A DNA stretch of 64,000 nt, taken from the NCBI RefSeq assembly GCF_005576615.1, contig NZ_CP040330.1, forward strand, positions 496,001 to 560,000, written 5' to 3'. Origin of the DNA: Natrinema versiforme (GTDB taxonomy: Archaea; Halobacteriota; Halobacteria; Halobacteriales; Natrialbaceae). Below the pieces are notes generated by a model, which was given only the letters and a program-made list of their open reading frames with translations, had not been told where the DNA came from and ran no database searches. Both the position numbers and the translations under genes were made by a program. Shown here piece by piece: positions 16,666 to 25,634 of this stretch; within the stretch, counting starts at the first letter, position 1; each line of letters begins with the position of its first letter.

Positions 16666-17544
16666 CTACCCGTGCGTATAGCCCCGATCCGCGAGCGACT
16701 CGCCGTCCATCGTGACGCCGTCACCGGCGTCGCGGACCGACCCGATGGCCGCCAGCGGGATGTCGGTCGCGTCCTGAGCCGCGGGAAGCGCCTCCTCGGG
16801 GAGCGTCGCGACGAGTTCGAAGTCCTCGCCGAAGGTCGTCGCGAGCTCGAGCGCCTCGTCGTCGTCATCGGCGACCTCGCGGACGGCGTCGTCGATTGGC
16901 ACGCGGTCGGACTCGATCGCGAACCCGCAGTCGCTGGCCTCGGCGAGCTGGTGGAGCGAGCGGGCGAGCCCGTCGCTCGAGTCCATCATCGCGGTCGCGT
17001 GCGGGGCGAGTCCCTGCCCGGCGGCGATCCGGGGCTCGAACCGAAACAGGTCGTTCGCCCGGTCCACGGCTCCGCGATCGAACAGGCGAAGCGCGGCCGC
17101 GCTCCGGCCGAGCGTGCCGGTAACGCAGATCACGTCACCGGGACGAGCGCCGCTTCGCGGAACGGGATCGTCGGTCCGGCCGATCGCGGTCGTGGAGACG
17201 GTGAACTCGTCGTGACCGTCGAGGTCGCCGCCGACGTACTCGGTCCCGACCCGCTCGCAGACGTCGCTCGCGCCCCGAACGAACGCGAGCAGCTCCTCGC
17301 GGTCGAACGTCGGCGCGGCGTAGGCGGCGACCGCGGCCGTGGCCGGCGCACCCATCGCCGCCACGTCCGACAGGGACGCGCCGACGGCCCGCCACCCGGC
17401 TGTGTAGCGGCTCGTTCCGTCCGGGAAATCGGTTCGATCGTGGAGCATGTCCGTCGTCACGACCAGCCCGTCGACGACCGCCGCATCGTCGCCGGCCGCC
17501 GCGAGTTCATCCGACAGGAGCCGCAGGGCGGCGCGTTCGTCCAT
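16666..17544 (-). CDS. thiL: thiamine-monophosphate kinase
   Basis: A 292-residue ThiL that phosphorylates thiamine monophosphate to the cofactor thiamine diphosphate with ATP. Family motifs are GDDAAVVDGLVVTTDMLHDRTDFP near the N-terminus (metal and nucleotide binding), VGASLSDVAAMGA, YVGGDLDGHDEF, and MMDSSDGLARSLHQLAEAS. The start at 17544 gives the canonical MDERAALRLL; an upstream Met adds 33 unrelated residues that would run into the S19e gene. It is divergent from S19e across 98 nt. Confidence 0.94.
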   Translation of the reverse strand: MDERAALRLLSDELAAAGDDAAVVDGLVVTTDMLHDRTDFPDGTSRYTAGWRAVGASLSDVAAMGAPATAAVAAYAAPTFDREELLAFVRGASDVCERVGTEYVGGDLDGHDEFTVSTTAIGRTDDPVPRSGARPGDVICVTGTLGRSAAALRLFDRGAVDRANDLFRFEPRIAAGQGLAPHATAMMDSSDGLARSLHQLAEASDCGFAIESDRVPIDDAVREVADDDDEALELATTFGEDFELVATLPEEALPAAQDATDIPLAAIGSVRDAGDGVTMDGESLADRGYTHG

Positions 17545-17611
17545 ACCCCCCGTTTCGACTCGAGGGCGAAAAACGGTCCGGGCCGGTACGGGGCTGCCGA
17601 GATACGATGGT

Positions 17612-17619
17612 CTTAAATG
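17612..17619 (+). promoter_or_regulatory. TATA box for the S19e gene
   Basis: CTTAAATG is centred about 27 nt before the ATG at 17643, consistent with a leaderless ribosomal protein mRNA. Confidence 0.6.
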
Positions 17620-17642
17620 CCGCGGACGGAAATCACACGCCA

Positions 17643-18098
17643 ATGGCTACGATGTACGACGTTCCGGCGGACGACCTCATCGAGGCGCTCGCCGACGATC
17701 TCGCGGATCGACTCGAGGAACCGGAGTGGGGCAAATTCGCCAAGAGCGGCGTCGCGAACGAACTCCCGCCCGAACAGGACGACTTCTGGGCCACCCGCGC
17801 CGCGAGTCTCCTGCGCAAGGTCGCCGACCGCGGCCCCGTCGGCGTCGAACGACTCTCGACGGAGTACGGCGGCGCGAAGGGCGGCTCCAACCGCTACCAG
17901 GTCGCGCCCGACAAGCGCGCCGACGGCTCGAAGAACCTGATCCGAACGATCCTCCAGCAACTCGAGGAGGAGGACCTCGTCGAGACCGCCGAGGGTGAGG
18001 GTCGCCGAATCACCCCCGAGGGCCGCAGCCTGCTCGACGACACCGCCGGCAGCGTCCTCGAAGACCTCGACCGACCGGAACTCGAGCGCTACGCGTAA
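17643..18098 (+). CDS. rps19e: 30S ribosomal protein S19e
   Basis: A 151-residue archaeal/eukaryotic-type small-subunit protein. It matches the family throughout: MATMYDVPADDLIEALADDL, PEWGKFAKSGVANELPP, DFWATRAASLLRKVADRGPVGVERLS, GAKGGSNRYQVAPDKRADGSK and the C-terminal wing LVETAEGEGRRITPEG. Met at 17643 is the conserved start; 12 further codons upstream overlap the promoter. The PDCD5-family gene follows 96 nt downstream on the same strand, a common archaeal neighbour. Confidence 0.96.
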   Translation: MATMYDVPADDLIEALADDLADRLEEPEWGKFAKSGVANELPPEQDDFWATRAASLLRKVADRGPVGVERLSTEYGGAKGGSNRYQVAPDKRADGSKNLIRTILQQLEEEDLVETAEGEGRRITPEGRSLLDDTAGSVLEDLDRPELERYA

Positions 18099-18194
18099 GT
18101 TGGAAACCCGTTTTCGCGTCGGTTTCACCCCCCAGAGCAACGCTTCCGTCGTCCGTAATCATTTTCCCGCGCGCCGAACAAGTACGAGACAACC

Positions 18195-18542
18195 ATGAGT
18201 GGCTCACCGGACGAAGAAAAACTCGAGGAGCTCCGACAGAAGAAAATGGAGCAGCTACAGGACCGCGCCGAATCCCAGGGCGAGGGCGGACAGGAGGCCG
18301 CACAGCAACAGGCCGAAGCCCAGAAGAAGGCCGTGTTGCGCCAGCACCTGACCGACGACGCCCGCAAGCGGCTCAACACCGTCAAGATGAGCAAACCCCA
18401 GTTCGGCGAGCAGGTCGAGCGACAGGTCGTCAGTCTCGCCCGCAGCGGCCGCATTCAGGGGAAAATCGACGACGACAAGATGAAACAGCTCCTCAAGGAG
18501 CTGAAACCCGACTCGCAGAGCTTCGACATCCAGCGACGGTAA
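18195..18542 (+). CDS. PDCD5-family DNA-binding protein
   Basis: A 115-residue basic-acidic helical protein. Family motifs are [16 protein letters not shown], a Gln-rich connector, then [28 protein letters not shown] and the C-terminal [15 protein letters not shown]. Archaeal members are small helical nucleic-acid-binding proteins adjacent to S19e; the cellular role is not settled. Its TAA overlaps the ATG of the next gene by one base (18542). Confidence 0.93.
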   Translation: MSGSPDEEKLEELRQKKMEQLQDRAESQGEGGQEAAQQQAEAQKKAVLRQHLTDDARKRLNTVKMSKPQFGEQVERQVVSLARSGRIQGKIDDDKMKQLLKELKPDSQSFDIQRR

Positions 18543-19132
18543 TGGAGCTCGGACTGCTCTACAGCGGCGGCAAGGATTCGACGCTCGCCGCGCTCTTGCT
18601 CGAGGAGTTTTACGACGTGACGCTGCTGACGGCTCACTTCGGCATCAGCGACGACTGGAAACACGCCCGGGAGACGGCCGACGCCGCCGGTTTCGACTTC
18701 GAACGACTCGAGTGTGACCCCGCGGTCGCCGAGGACGCCGTCGATCGGATCCGCGAGGACGGCTTCCCGCGAAACGGCATTCAGCTGGTCCACCAGCACG
18801 CCTTAGAGCGCCTCGCCGCCAGGGAGTTCGACGCCATCGCGGACGGCACTCGGCGCGACGACCGCGTCCCGACGGTCTCGCGGGCGCAAGCCCAGAGCCT
18901 CGAGGATCGCCACGGGGTCGACTACATCGCACCGCTATCGGGCTTTGGCCGATCGGCCGTCGACCGGCTCGTCGAGTCGCGACTGGACGTGATCGTCGGA
19001 CCGAGCGAGGAGATCGACAGGGCCGATTACGAGGCCGAACTGCGGACGCTGCTCGCCGAAGAAGACGGTCCCGGAGCGATCGCGGAGTGCTTCCCCGATC
19101 ACGATCAGACGTACGTGACGAAAGTACGCTGA
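18542..19132 (+). CDS. PP-loop (adenine nucleotide alpha-hydrolase-like) protein
   Basis: A 196-residue protein with the N-terminal PP-loop LLYSGGKDSTLAALLLEE (SGGKDS at residues 8-13), as in ATP pyrophosphatases that adenylate a substrate. Later family features are HFGISDDWKHARETAD and AIADGTRRDDRVPTVSRAQAQSLEDRHGV. I recall haloarchaeal proteins of this kind annotated as asparagine-synthase-like or alpha hydrolase. The substrate (tRNA base, diphthine or other) cannot be read from the sequence. It overlaps the PDCD5 gene by one base and is surely co-transcribed with it. Confidence 0.85.
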   Translation: MELGLLYSGGKDSTLAALLLEEFYDVTLLTAHFGISDDWKHARETADAAGFDFERLECDPAVAEDAVDRIREDGFPRNGIQLVHQHALERLAAREFDAIADGTRRDDRVPTVSRAQAQSLEDRHGVDYIAPLSGFGRSAVDRLVESRLDVIVGPSEEIDRADYEAELRTLLAEEDGPGAIAECFPDHDQTYVTKVR

Positions 19133-19201
19133 CACGACCGCAGTGACGACGATCGGCTAGCCGCCGGTCGGCCGGGTCGATCGACCGGTCGACTCCCGTT
19201 C

Positions 19202-20251
19202 TCAGCCGCCGCGGGTGAACTCGAACCGGGCCCCGCCGGCCTCGCTTTCGGTGATCGCGACCTGCCAGCCGTGCGCGTCGGCGACGGCGCGGACGATCGC
19301 GAGGCCGAGTCCCGACCCCTCCTCGGCGGTCGAGTACCCCTGCTCGAGGACCTCCTCGCGCTCGTCTTCGGGGATGCCGGGACCGTCGTCGGCGACGAAG
19401 AAGCCGCCGTCGCAGGGGCCGACGCGGATGTGGACATCCTCGCGGCCGTGCTCGATCGCGTTCCGAAAGAGGTTCTCGAAGAGCTGTTTCGCCCGGAGCG
19501 GGTCGACCTGCAGCGTCCGATCGCCGACCGTCTCGTAGGTGGCCGCGTCCGTCTCGACGACCGTCCACGCGTCGCTCGCGAGTTCGACCAGCGGCACGTC
19601 GTAGGGGTCCTCGACCTGCGTGCCGCTCCGGGCGACCGAGAGGGTCTCCTCGATCAGTTCGTCCATCCGGGTGAGCGCCGCGTCGACCTCCTGTAGGTGC
19701 TCCGGGTCACCGCTCGTAAACGCCGCTCGAAGCCGCCCCTGAGCGACGCTGAGCGGGTTTCGAAGGTCGTGGCTGACGACGCTCGCGAACTCCTCCAAGC
19801 GCGCGCTCTGGCGTTCGGCCTCGCGGACGGCGGCCCGTTGCTGGATCTCGTAGATGCCGGCGACGGTCCCCGCGCCGACGCCGACAGTCCCGCCCATCAG
19901 GAGCAGGTACAGCGGCGCTCTGGCACCGGTTCCCTCGAGATACAGCACGTAGAGGTGAAGCGCCGTCACGAGTACCGCGGCGAGGAAGCCGCCGAGTCCG
20001 TAGCCGAAGACGGTGAGTCGGTCCCGCATCGACACGTCTCGGGACACCAGCCAGCGGTCGGCGGAGACGACCGCCGTGGCGGCCACGAGCGGAAAGACGC
20101 TCTCGAGGAGCGCTCGCGTCGAGGCGTGCTCGAGGGCGAGGCGAGCACCGATGATCGTCGCGAGGAAGAGGCCGAGCGCGGACAGCGGCGACACAGGCAG
20201 TTGCTCGCCGATTTCCGCGACCCAATCGTCCTCGTCGGCCACGCGTTGCAC
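19202..20251 (-). CDS. membrane sensor histidine kinase
   Basis: A 349-residue protein. The N-terminal part (residues 20-135) has about four membrane helices and no extracellular sensor domain. The H box SVVSHDLRNPLSVAQG puts the phospho-accepting His at 161. The N box (LFENLFRNAIEHG), G1 (DDGPGIPEDE) and G2 (GSGLGLAI) follow. It matches the small 4-TM HAMP-less haloarchaeal histidine kinases. No response regulator is adjacent, so its partner is unknown. It is divergent from hisS. Confidence 0.9.
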   Translation of the reverse strand: MQRVADEDDWVAEIGEQLPVSPLSALGLFLATIIGARLALEHASTRALLESVFPLVAATAVVSADRWLVSRDVSMRDRLTVFGYGLGGFLAAVLVTALHLYVLYLEGTGARAPLYLLLMGGTVGVGAGTVAGIYEIQQRAAVREAERQSARLEEFASVVSHDLRNPLSVAQGRLRAAFTSGDPEHLQEVDAALTRMDELIEETLSVARSGTQVEDPYDVPLVELASDAWTVVETDAATYETVGDRTLQVDPLRAKQLFENLFRNAIEHGREDVHIRVGPCDGGFFVADDGPGIPEDEREEVLEQGYSTAEEGSGLGLAIVRAVADAHGWQVAITESEAGGARFEFTRGG

Positions 20252-20415
20252 AGTGACTCCTTGGCGCAGGTCGCTATCAATTTACGGGACGGTCTCAGGG
20301 CGGGGGGTATCGAACTAACGGGACCGGGGGCTGAACCAAACGTCCGACGGTCGACACTCGCGGCGGCCGTGTCGGAACGAAAGGATAGAAGTTTGCCGTC
20401 CCCGAACGAGTTCCC

Positions 20416-21714
20416 ATGTACGACCGGATCAAGGGCTTTCGTGACTTCTATCCCGGCGAGATGTCCGCACGGCGGGCGACCATCGACGTCTTAGAGGAGA
20501 CCGCCCGCGAGTACGGGTTTCGGGAGATCGGAACGCCGGCCTTAGAGCGCGCGGAGCTGTGGACCGACAAGAGCGGCGACGACATCGTCGACGAACTCTA
20601 CTCGTTCGAGGACCGGAGCGGCCGCCACGTCACGATGACCCCCGAACTGACGCCGACCGTCGCCCGGATGGTCGTCGCGAAACAGCAGGAGCTTTCCAAG
20701 CCGATCAAGTGGGTCTCGACGCGCCCGTTCTGGCGCTACGAGCAGGTCCAGCAGGGCCGCTACCGGGAGTTCTACCAGACCAACGTCGACATCTTCGGCT
20801 CCTCGGAGCCCGAGGCCGACGCCGAGATTCTGGCGTGGGCCGCCGACGCCCTGACCGGTCTCGGACTCACCGGCGACCACTTCGAGTTCCGCGTCTCCCA
20901 CCGGGATATCCTCGGCGGCGTCCTCGAGAGCTACGATACCGAGGTCGACACCGAGGCGGCGATCCGCGCGGTCGACAAGTCCGATAAGATTTCCCAAGCC
21001 GAGTACCACGACCTGCTGATCGACGCGGGACTCACCGCCGAGCAGGCCGCCGAGTTCGACGACCTCATCGCCGAGGGCGACCTCGAGGCGGTCGAATCGT
21101 TCGCCGACACCGAGCGCGTGACGGCGGCGGTCGAGAACCTCCGGAACGTGCTCGCCGCCGCCGAGGACTTCGGTGCCCGCGAGTACTGTACGATCTCCCT
21201 CGAGACGGCCCGCGGACTGGACTACTACACGGGCGTCGTCTTCGAGTGCTTCGACTCGGCCGGCGAGGTCTCGCGGTCGATCTTCGGCGGCGGCCGCTAC
21301 GACGACCTGATCGAAGGCTTCGGCGGACAGCCGACGCCCGCGGTCGGTGTCGCGCCGGGACACGCGACGCTGCCGCTCCTGTTGCAGCGGGCGGGCGTCT
21401 GGCCCGACGAGGAAGTGACTACCGACTACTACGTCCTGCAGGTCGGCGAGACGCGGTCGGAAGCGGCTCGGATCTCTCGAGCGCTCCGCGATCGGGGTCA
21501 CGTCGTCGAGACCGATGTCGCCGGCCGCTCGTTCGGTGCGCAACTGGACTACGCCGACTCGATCAACGCCGAGACGGTCGTCATCGTCGGCGAGCAGGAC
21601 CTCGCGAACGACGAGGTGACGATCAAGGACATGGACTCGGGCGACCAGACGCAGGTGCCGGTCGACGAGTTCCCGGGCGACCGCGAGCGACCGACGTTCG
21701 AGGATCTGGCCTGA
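20416..21714 (+). CDS. hisS: histidyl-tRNA synthetase
   Basis: A 432-residue class II synthetase. Motif 1 region is IDVLEETAREYGFREIGTPALERAELW, motif 2 is STRPFWRYEQVQQGRYREFYQ, and motif 3 is GVAPGHATL. The HisRS signature GLDYYTGVVFE is intact, and a C-terminal anticodon-binding domain starts near residue 330. It charges tRNA-His. The start MYDRIKGFRDFYP is the usual one. Confidence 0.97.
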   Translation: MYDRIKGFRDFYPGEMSARRATIDVLEETAREYGFREIGTPALERAELWTDKSGDDIVDELYSFEDRSGRHVTMTPELTPTVARMVVAKQQELSKPIKWVSTRPFWRYEQVQQGRYREFYQTNVDIFGSSEPEADAEILAWAADALTGLGLTGDHFEFRVSHRDILGGVLESYDTEVDTEAAIRAVDKSDKISQAEYHDLLIDAGLTAEQAAEFDDLIAEGDLEAVESFADTERVTAAVENLRNVLAAAEDFGAREYCTISLETARGLDYYTGVVFECFDSAGEVSRSIFGGGRYDDLIEGFGGQPTPAVGVAPGHATLPLLLQRAGVWPDEEVTTDYYVLQVGETRSEAARISRALRDRGHVVETDVAGRSFGAQLDYADSINAETVVIVGEQDLANDEVTIKDMDSGDQTQVPVDEFPGDRERPTFEDLA

Positions 21715-21773
21715 GCGGATCGACCGGCGACGCCGCGCGAGCGACTCCGCCGTTTTCCCGTCACCTCTTAAAG

Positions 21774-21819
21774 CCCCTCCATCGCGTGGGGGTTTCGACG
21801 CTGCTCCCGGTAAACGGGA
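21774..21819 (+). terminator. hairpin pair after hisS
   Basis: CCCC (21774-21777) pairs with GGGG (21788-21791) and is followed by TTTC. A second stem, TCCCG/CGGGA with loop GTAAA, spans 21805-21819. They lie 60-105 nt after the hisS stop and before the DoxX promoter (GTATTAACG near 21830). A terminator is the simplest reading; degenerate insertion-sequence ends are an alternative. Confidence 0.35.
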
Positions 21820-21876
21820 ATTGAGGCCGGTATTAACGTCCGAGAGCGCCAATCCTCAATCGAAAGGTGACCACCA

Positions 21877-22410
21877 ATGTCTACTAACGACGCCACCGTA
21901 CAGTGGCTCGGCAGGCGGGAAGCGTTCGAGTACGCCGATTCGGTCGCCGGCTACACGATGGTGGCGGTTCGGCTGCTCGTCGGGTACTGGTTCCTCCATT
22001 CGGGATGGGGGAAGTTCGCGTTCGTCGCCGGGGAGCCGTTCAACGCGGCGGGCTACCTGCAGAACGCCCAGTCGCCCATCGCCGGCCTCTTCGAGGTCGT
22101 CGTCGGCACGCCGTGGCTGCTCGAGCTCACGAACGTGATGATCCCGGTCGGTGAGTTCCTCATCGGACTGGGGCTCGTCTTGGGCGCGCTCGTTCGGCTG
22201 GCCGCCTTCTTCGGCGGCGTTCTGATGGTGCTGTTCTACCTCGGGAACGCCGACTGGGCGACCGGCTACGTCAACGGCGACCTGCTCGGGTTCGTCATGT
22301 TCGTGATCGTCGGCGTCTTCGCCGCGGGCCGCATCCTCGGCGTCGACGCCGCCCTCGAGGAGACCGAGTTCGTCCGCCGGCGGCCGTGGCTGCGATACCT
22401 CCTCGGCTGA
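21877..22410 (+). CDS. DoxX-family membrane protein
   Basis: A 177-residue protein with four hydrophobic segments (about residues 25-45, 88-105, 108-125, 135-155). The DoxX pattern is present: VRLLVGYWFLHSGWGKF with the conserved polar residues in helix 1, then GEFLIGLGLVLGALVRLAAFFGG. Bacterial and archaeal DoxX proteins are linked to quinone and thiosulfate redox chemistry or to unspecified membrane redox partners; the role here is unknown. Both a TATA box near 21830 and an AGGTGA about 9 nt before the ATG are present. Confidence 0.85.
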   Translation: MSTNDATVQWLGRREAFEYADSVAGYTMVAVRLLVGYWFLHSGWGKFAFVAGEPFNAAGYLQNAQSPIAGLFEVVVGTPWLLELTNVMIPVGEFLIGLGLVLGALVRLAAFFGGVLMVLFYLGNADWATGYVNGDLLGFVMFVIVGVFAAGRILGVDAALEETEFVRRRPWLRYLLG

Positions 22411-22430
22411 CCGCGGGCGGTCGCGGCCCG

Positions 22431-22712
22431 TTACCGCTCTCGTTTTTTCGACGGTTCGCGCCGTTTCGCTGCGTCGCTCGTTCGGTCGTCAGCAGCGCCC
22501 GTCCGTTCATCGCGGGGCTGTGTCCGTTCGTCTGTATCGCTCGAGGGGCTGGCTCGCTCGTCCGCCGGGAACCGGTCGTCTGCGTCACGGCGTTCGACCG
22601 GCGAGTGCCCGGTCTCGACGAAGTGGTCGATCATCGCCCGACTGAGTTCGCTCGCGTCGGCTCGATCGACTCGGTACCGCCACTCACACTCACCACAGTA
22701 CGCGCTCGGCAC
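22431..22712 (-). CDS. small Cys-containing haloarchaeal protein
   Basis: A 93-residue protein with a GTG start. The first 37 residues are conserved-looking: PSAYCGECEWRYRVDRADA then SRAMIDHFVETGHSP, a CxxC zinc-type knuckle with a later His. The remaining ~55 residues are Asp/Glu/Arg rich and probably disordered. It is convergent with the DoxX gene across 20 nt. I have seen similar N-terminal modules in other haloarchaea, but no function is known to me. Confidence 0.6.
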   Translation of the reverse strand: MPSAYCGECEWRYRVDRADASELSRAMIDHFVETGHSPVERRDADDRFPADERASPSSDTDERTQPRDERTGAADDRTSDAAKRREPSKKRER

Positions 22713-22840
22713 GCGTGGACCGTCGAACGGCGGTCTAATGAACGGTGGGGTTCACACCGCGGTGTCTTATGTAGGGCCGCTGGCCGTCGGGGCCGCGTGC
22801 AGGTCCCACCCTTAACTTCGGCGGCGATGTACCACGGTCG

Positions 22841-24325
22841 ATGGCCGACGCTGACGCCGACACCCGACCGAACGTCCTCTTCGTGCTCACCGATCAGGAG
22901 CGATACGACTGCAGCGCACCCGAGGGACCGCCGGTCGAGACGCCGGCGATCGATCAGCTCTCCGCGGAGGGCGTTCGATTCGAGCGGGCGTGTACCCCGA
23001 TCAGCATCTGCTCGAGCGCTCGAGCCTCGCTGCTGACGGGCCGGTTTCCCCACGGCCACGGGATGCTGAACAACTGCCACGAGCCGGACGCGATCCGGGC
23101 GAACCTGCCCGCGGACATGCCGACGTTCTCGGAGGAACTCGTCGCCGCCGGCTACGACCTCACCTATACGGGCAAGTGGCACGCCGGCCGCGATCAGACG
23201 CCCGCCGATTTCGGCTTCTCGTATCTCGGCGGGAGCGACGAACACCACGACGATATCGATGCGGCCTACCGCGAGTACCGCGCGGACCGGGGGACTCCGG
23301 TCGGCGAGGTCGACCTCGAGGCGGAAATCTACACCGGCGACGATCCGCGAGACGGGGACGAGGGAACGTTCGTCGCCGCGAAAACGCCGGTCGATGTCGA
23401 GGACACCCGGGCCTACTTCCTCGCCGAGCGGACGATCGACGCGATCGAGGACCACGCCGAAGGGGACGGGGACACCCCGTTCTTCCACCGGGCGGACTTC
23501 TACGGCCCCCACCACCCCTACGTCGTCCCGGAGCCGTACGCCTCGATGTACGATCCCGACGAAATCGAGCCGCCAGCGAGCTACGCCGAGACCTACGACG
23601 GGAAGCCCCGGGTTCACGAGAACTACCTCTCCTATCGCGGCGTCGCCGACTTCGACTGGGAGCTCTGGGCCGAAGCGGTCGCGAAGTACTGGGGGTTCGT
23701 CACGCTGATCGACCACCAACTCGAGCGGATCCTCGATGCCCTCGCGGAGCACGGACTGGCCGACGAGACGGCCGTGATCCACGCGTCGGACCACGGTGAC
23801 TTCGCCGGGAGCCACCGCCAGTTCAACAAGGGACCGCTGATGTACGACGATACCTACCGGATCCCGCTGCAGGTGCGCTGGCCTGGCGTGGTCGACGCCG
23901 GAGCGCGCAGCGAGACCCCGGTCCACCTGCACGATCTGGCGGCGACCTTCCTCGAGATGGCCGACGTTCCGATCCCCGATAGCTTCGATTCGCGGAGTCT
24001 GGTTCCGTTGCTCGAGAACGGCGGCGAGCCACCCGCGGACATCGACTGGCGGGAGTCGACGTTCGCCCAGTACCACGGCGACGAGTTCGGCCTCTACAGC
24101 CAGCGGATGGTCCGCACGGAGCGCTACAAGTACGTCTACAACGGTCCCGATATCGACGAACTGTACGACCTCGCGGCCGATCCGGCGGAACTACGGAACC
24201 TCGTCGACCACCCCGAATACGAGGAGATACGACGGGACATGCGAACTCGATTGATCGACTGGATGGACGAGACCGAGGACCCGAACCGCGTGTGGGTGAC
24301 TGACGTGCTCGAGAACGGGTCCTAA
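22841..24325 (+). CDS. sulfatase-family hydrolase
   Basis: A 494-residue alkaline-phosphatase-superfamily sulfatase. NVLFVLTDQERYD opens the metal-binding core, and GKWHAGRD and HASDHGDFAGSH are the usual later motifs. The active-site stretch is SICSSARASLLTGR: the Cys that would become formylglycine is C57 and R61 is in place, but position +2 is Ser where the consensus has Pro or Ala. Phosphonate monoester hydrolase and choline-sulfatase relatives are alternatives. No signal peptide is seen. No formylglycine-generating or anSME enzyme lies nearby. The ATG lies about 29 nt after CCTTAACTT. Confidence 0.85.
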   Translation: MADADADTRPNVLFVLTDQERYDCSAPEGPPVETPAIDQLSAEGVRFERACTPISICSSARASLLTGRFPHGHGMLNNCHEPDAIRANLPADMPTFSEELVAAGYDLTYTGKWHAGRDQTPADFGFSYLGGSDEHHDDIDAAYREYRADRGTPVGEVDLEAEIYTGDDPRDGDEGTFVAAKTPVDVEDTRAYFLAERTIDAIEDHAEGDGDTPFFHRADFYGPHHPYVVPEPYASMYDPDEIEPPASYAETYDGKPRVHENYLSYRGVADFDWELWAEAVAKYWGFVTLIDHQLERILDALAEHGLADETAVIHASDHGDFAGSHRQFNKGPLMYDDTYRIPLQVRWPGVVDAGARSETPVHLHDLAATFLEMADVPIPDSFDSRSLVPLLENGGEPPADIDWRESTFAQYHGDEFGLYSQRMVRTERYKYVYNGPDIDELYDLAADPAELRNLVDHPEYEEIRRDMRTRLIDWMDETEDPNRVWVTDVLENGS

Positions 24326-24373
24326 TCCCGGTTACGGAGCCGGTGGCGGACGACAGAGAGAGGCCCGTCGTCG

Positions 24374-24640
24374 CTAGACTTTGTCTAGCCCGAGCGACCG
24401 GACTCCCGCGATCGTGACGAGGACGACGAGCGGGAGGATCACTGCCAGCCCGACGGCGTTCGTAACGATGCCGACGTGGGGGAACTGAGGTATCAGCGCG
24501 GAGACATCGAAGAAGTGCCGGACCGCCGCTCGGAGGACGAGGTAGACCAGAGCGCCGATTCCGACGCCTTCGAGCGCGAAGATGAGGATATAGTAGTTCT
24601 TCACGACACGGAATTCCGGGACGGGGTTAGTAATGGTCAC
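24374..24640 (-). CDS. small two-helix membrane protein
   Basis: An 88-residue protein with a GTG start. Hydrophobic segments are at about 16-40 (YYILIFALEGVGIGALVYLVL) and 60-82. It is not recognised. Codon use matches the neighbouring core genes. It is convergent with the sulfatase gene. Confidence 0.6.
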   Translation of the reverse strand: MTITNPVPEFRVVKNYYILIFALEGVGIGALVYLVLRAAVRHFFDVSALIPQFPHVGIVTNAVGLAVILPLVVLVTIAGVRSLGLDKV

Positions 24641-24766
24641 GGCCAGCTGTCACCGGGCGGAAACGTCTGGCGTCCCGCCGGACGGCGAACGGAAGCGTAC
24701 GTTTACGGTGTCGAAGCCGATACGTCCGTCCATGATCGCCGCCACCGACGGAACGGAGGGGAACCG

Positions 24767-25204
24767 ATGACGAGAGACGACGACCAGTCGCCCGCCGACC
24801 TCCGCGAGGAGGCTGCCAGAGCCGACGAGATCGCCGATGCCCTCGAGGACCTCCTCGCGGAACTGCGCGACGAGGAGATCAAGGACTCGCGACTCGAGGG
24901 ACTGTTCGACGAGGCGAGTTCGAGCAATCCGAACGTCTGGAACACCGTCACGGCGTTCATCGACGTCGAGGACGGCGAGGCGGTCGTCACCGACGAATCG
25001 AAACTGGCACAGGGCAGTTGGGCACCGGAGATCGTCGAGGGCTGTGACACGATGGTCACGCTCGATATCGAGTACGGCATGATGCCGGACGACTTCACGT
25101 ACATCGTCGGCAAGAAACTGAGTCAGCGGATCGAGGAGTTCCGGGAGCAGGCAAACGAGGCGCGGCAGAAAGCCGGGGACCTCGAGGACGAATCGGCCGA
25201 CTGA
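24767..25204 (+). CDS. helical haloarchaeal protein of unknown function
   Basis: A 145-residue acidic protein. Residues 8-40 and 118-140 are strong coiled-coil-like helices (DLREEAARADEIADALEDLL; LSQRIEEFREQANEARQKAG); the middle is a mixed strand region (NTVTAFIDVEDGEAVVTDES, DTMVTLDIEYGMM). GGAGGG sits 6 nt before the ATG, which supports the start. I do not recognise the family. It is convergent with the JAMM gene. Confidence 0.72.
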   Translation: MTRDDDQSPADLREEAARADEIADALEDLLAELRDEEIKDSRLEGLFDEASSSNPNVWNTVTAFIDVEDGEAVVTDESKLAQGSWAPEIVEGCDTMVTLDIEYGMMPDDFTYIVGKKLSQRIEEFREQANEARQKAGDLEDESAD

Positions 25205-25217
25205 CCGCCGGCTTCGG

Positions 25218-25634
25218 TCAGTCGAGGACGAGTTCTTCTCGCTCGAATCGCTCTTGGTCACCCGTCCGCCAGCGCCACGACCCCACCTCGAGCGGCTCGA
25301 GCGAGACGATCAGATACGAGCGATTGGGCCACGTCGCCTGTGCCGTGTCGGTCGCGCTCGGCCGCGGCGGGCCGCGGGGATGGGAGTGATAGAAGCCGAC
25401 GATGTCCTCGCCCCGGTCCTCGAGCCGATCGAAGATCGCCAACTGCTCCTCGGGTTCGATTTCGTACCGCGTCCGCGACGTCTCGGCGACGTTTTCGGCC
25501 GGGTACTGCGACCGCACGCGACTCCGCCCTTCGGGCTCGTACTCGCCGCCGAGGACGCCACAGATTTCCGCGGGCCGGCCCCCGCGGGCGCGCTCGAGAA
25601 TTGTCTCGCGGATCGCGGTCGGGAGGGTGATCAC
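25218..25634 (-). CDS. JAMM/MPN metalloprotease (desampylase-like)
   Basis: A 138-residue MPN+ domain. The zinc site is complete: E23 in PAEICGVLGG, H83-S-H85-P, S93 and D96, i.e. the HxHx7Sx2D pattern. Haloferax HvJAMM1 is a similar stand-alone protein that removes ubiquitin-like SAMPs from targets, so isopeptidase activity is likely. The GTG start overlaps the TGA of the upstream BtuF-like gene by 4 nt (GTGA, 25631-25634), showing translational coupling. A JAMM protein acting on a metabolic substrate cannot be excluded. Confidence 0.88.
   Translation of the reverse strand: MITLPTAIRETILERARGGRPAEICGVLGGEYEPEGRSRVRSQYPAENVAETSRTRYEIEPEEQLAIFDRLEDRGEDIVGFYHSHPRGPPRPSATDTAQATWPNRSYLIVSLEPLEVGSWRWRTGDQERFEREELVLD

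Noticed and set aside
15733-17616. 627-codon plus-strand frame across the M50 protein and thiL
   Set aside because: Arg/Pro/Gly-rich shadow that overlaps two confident genes in other frames.
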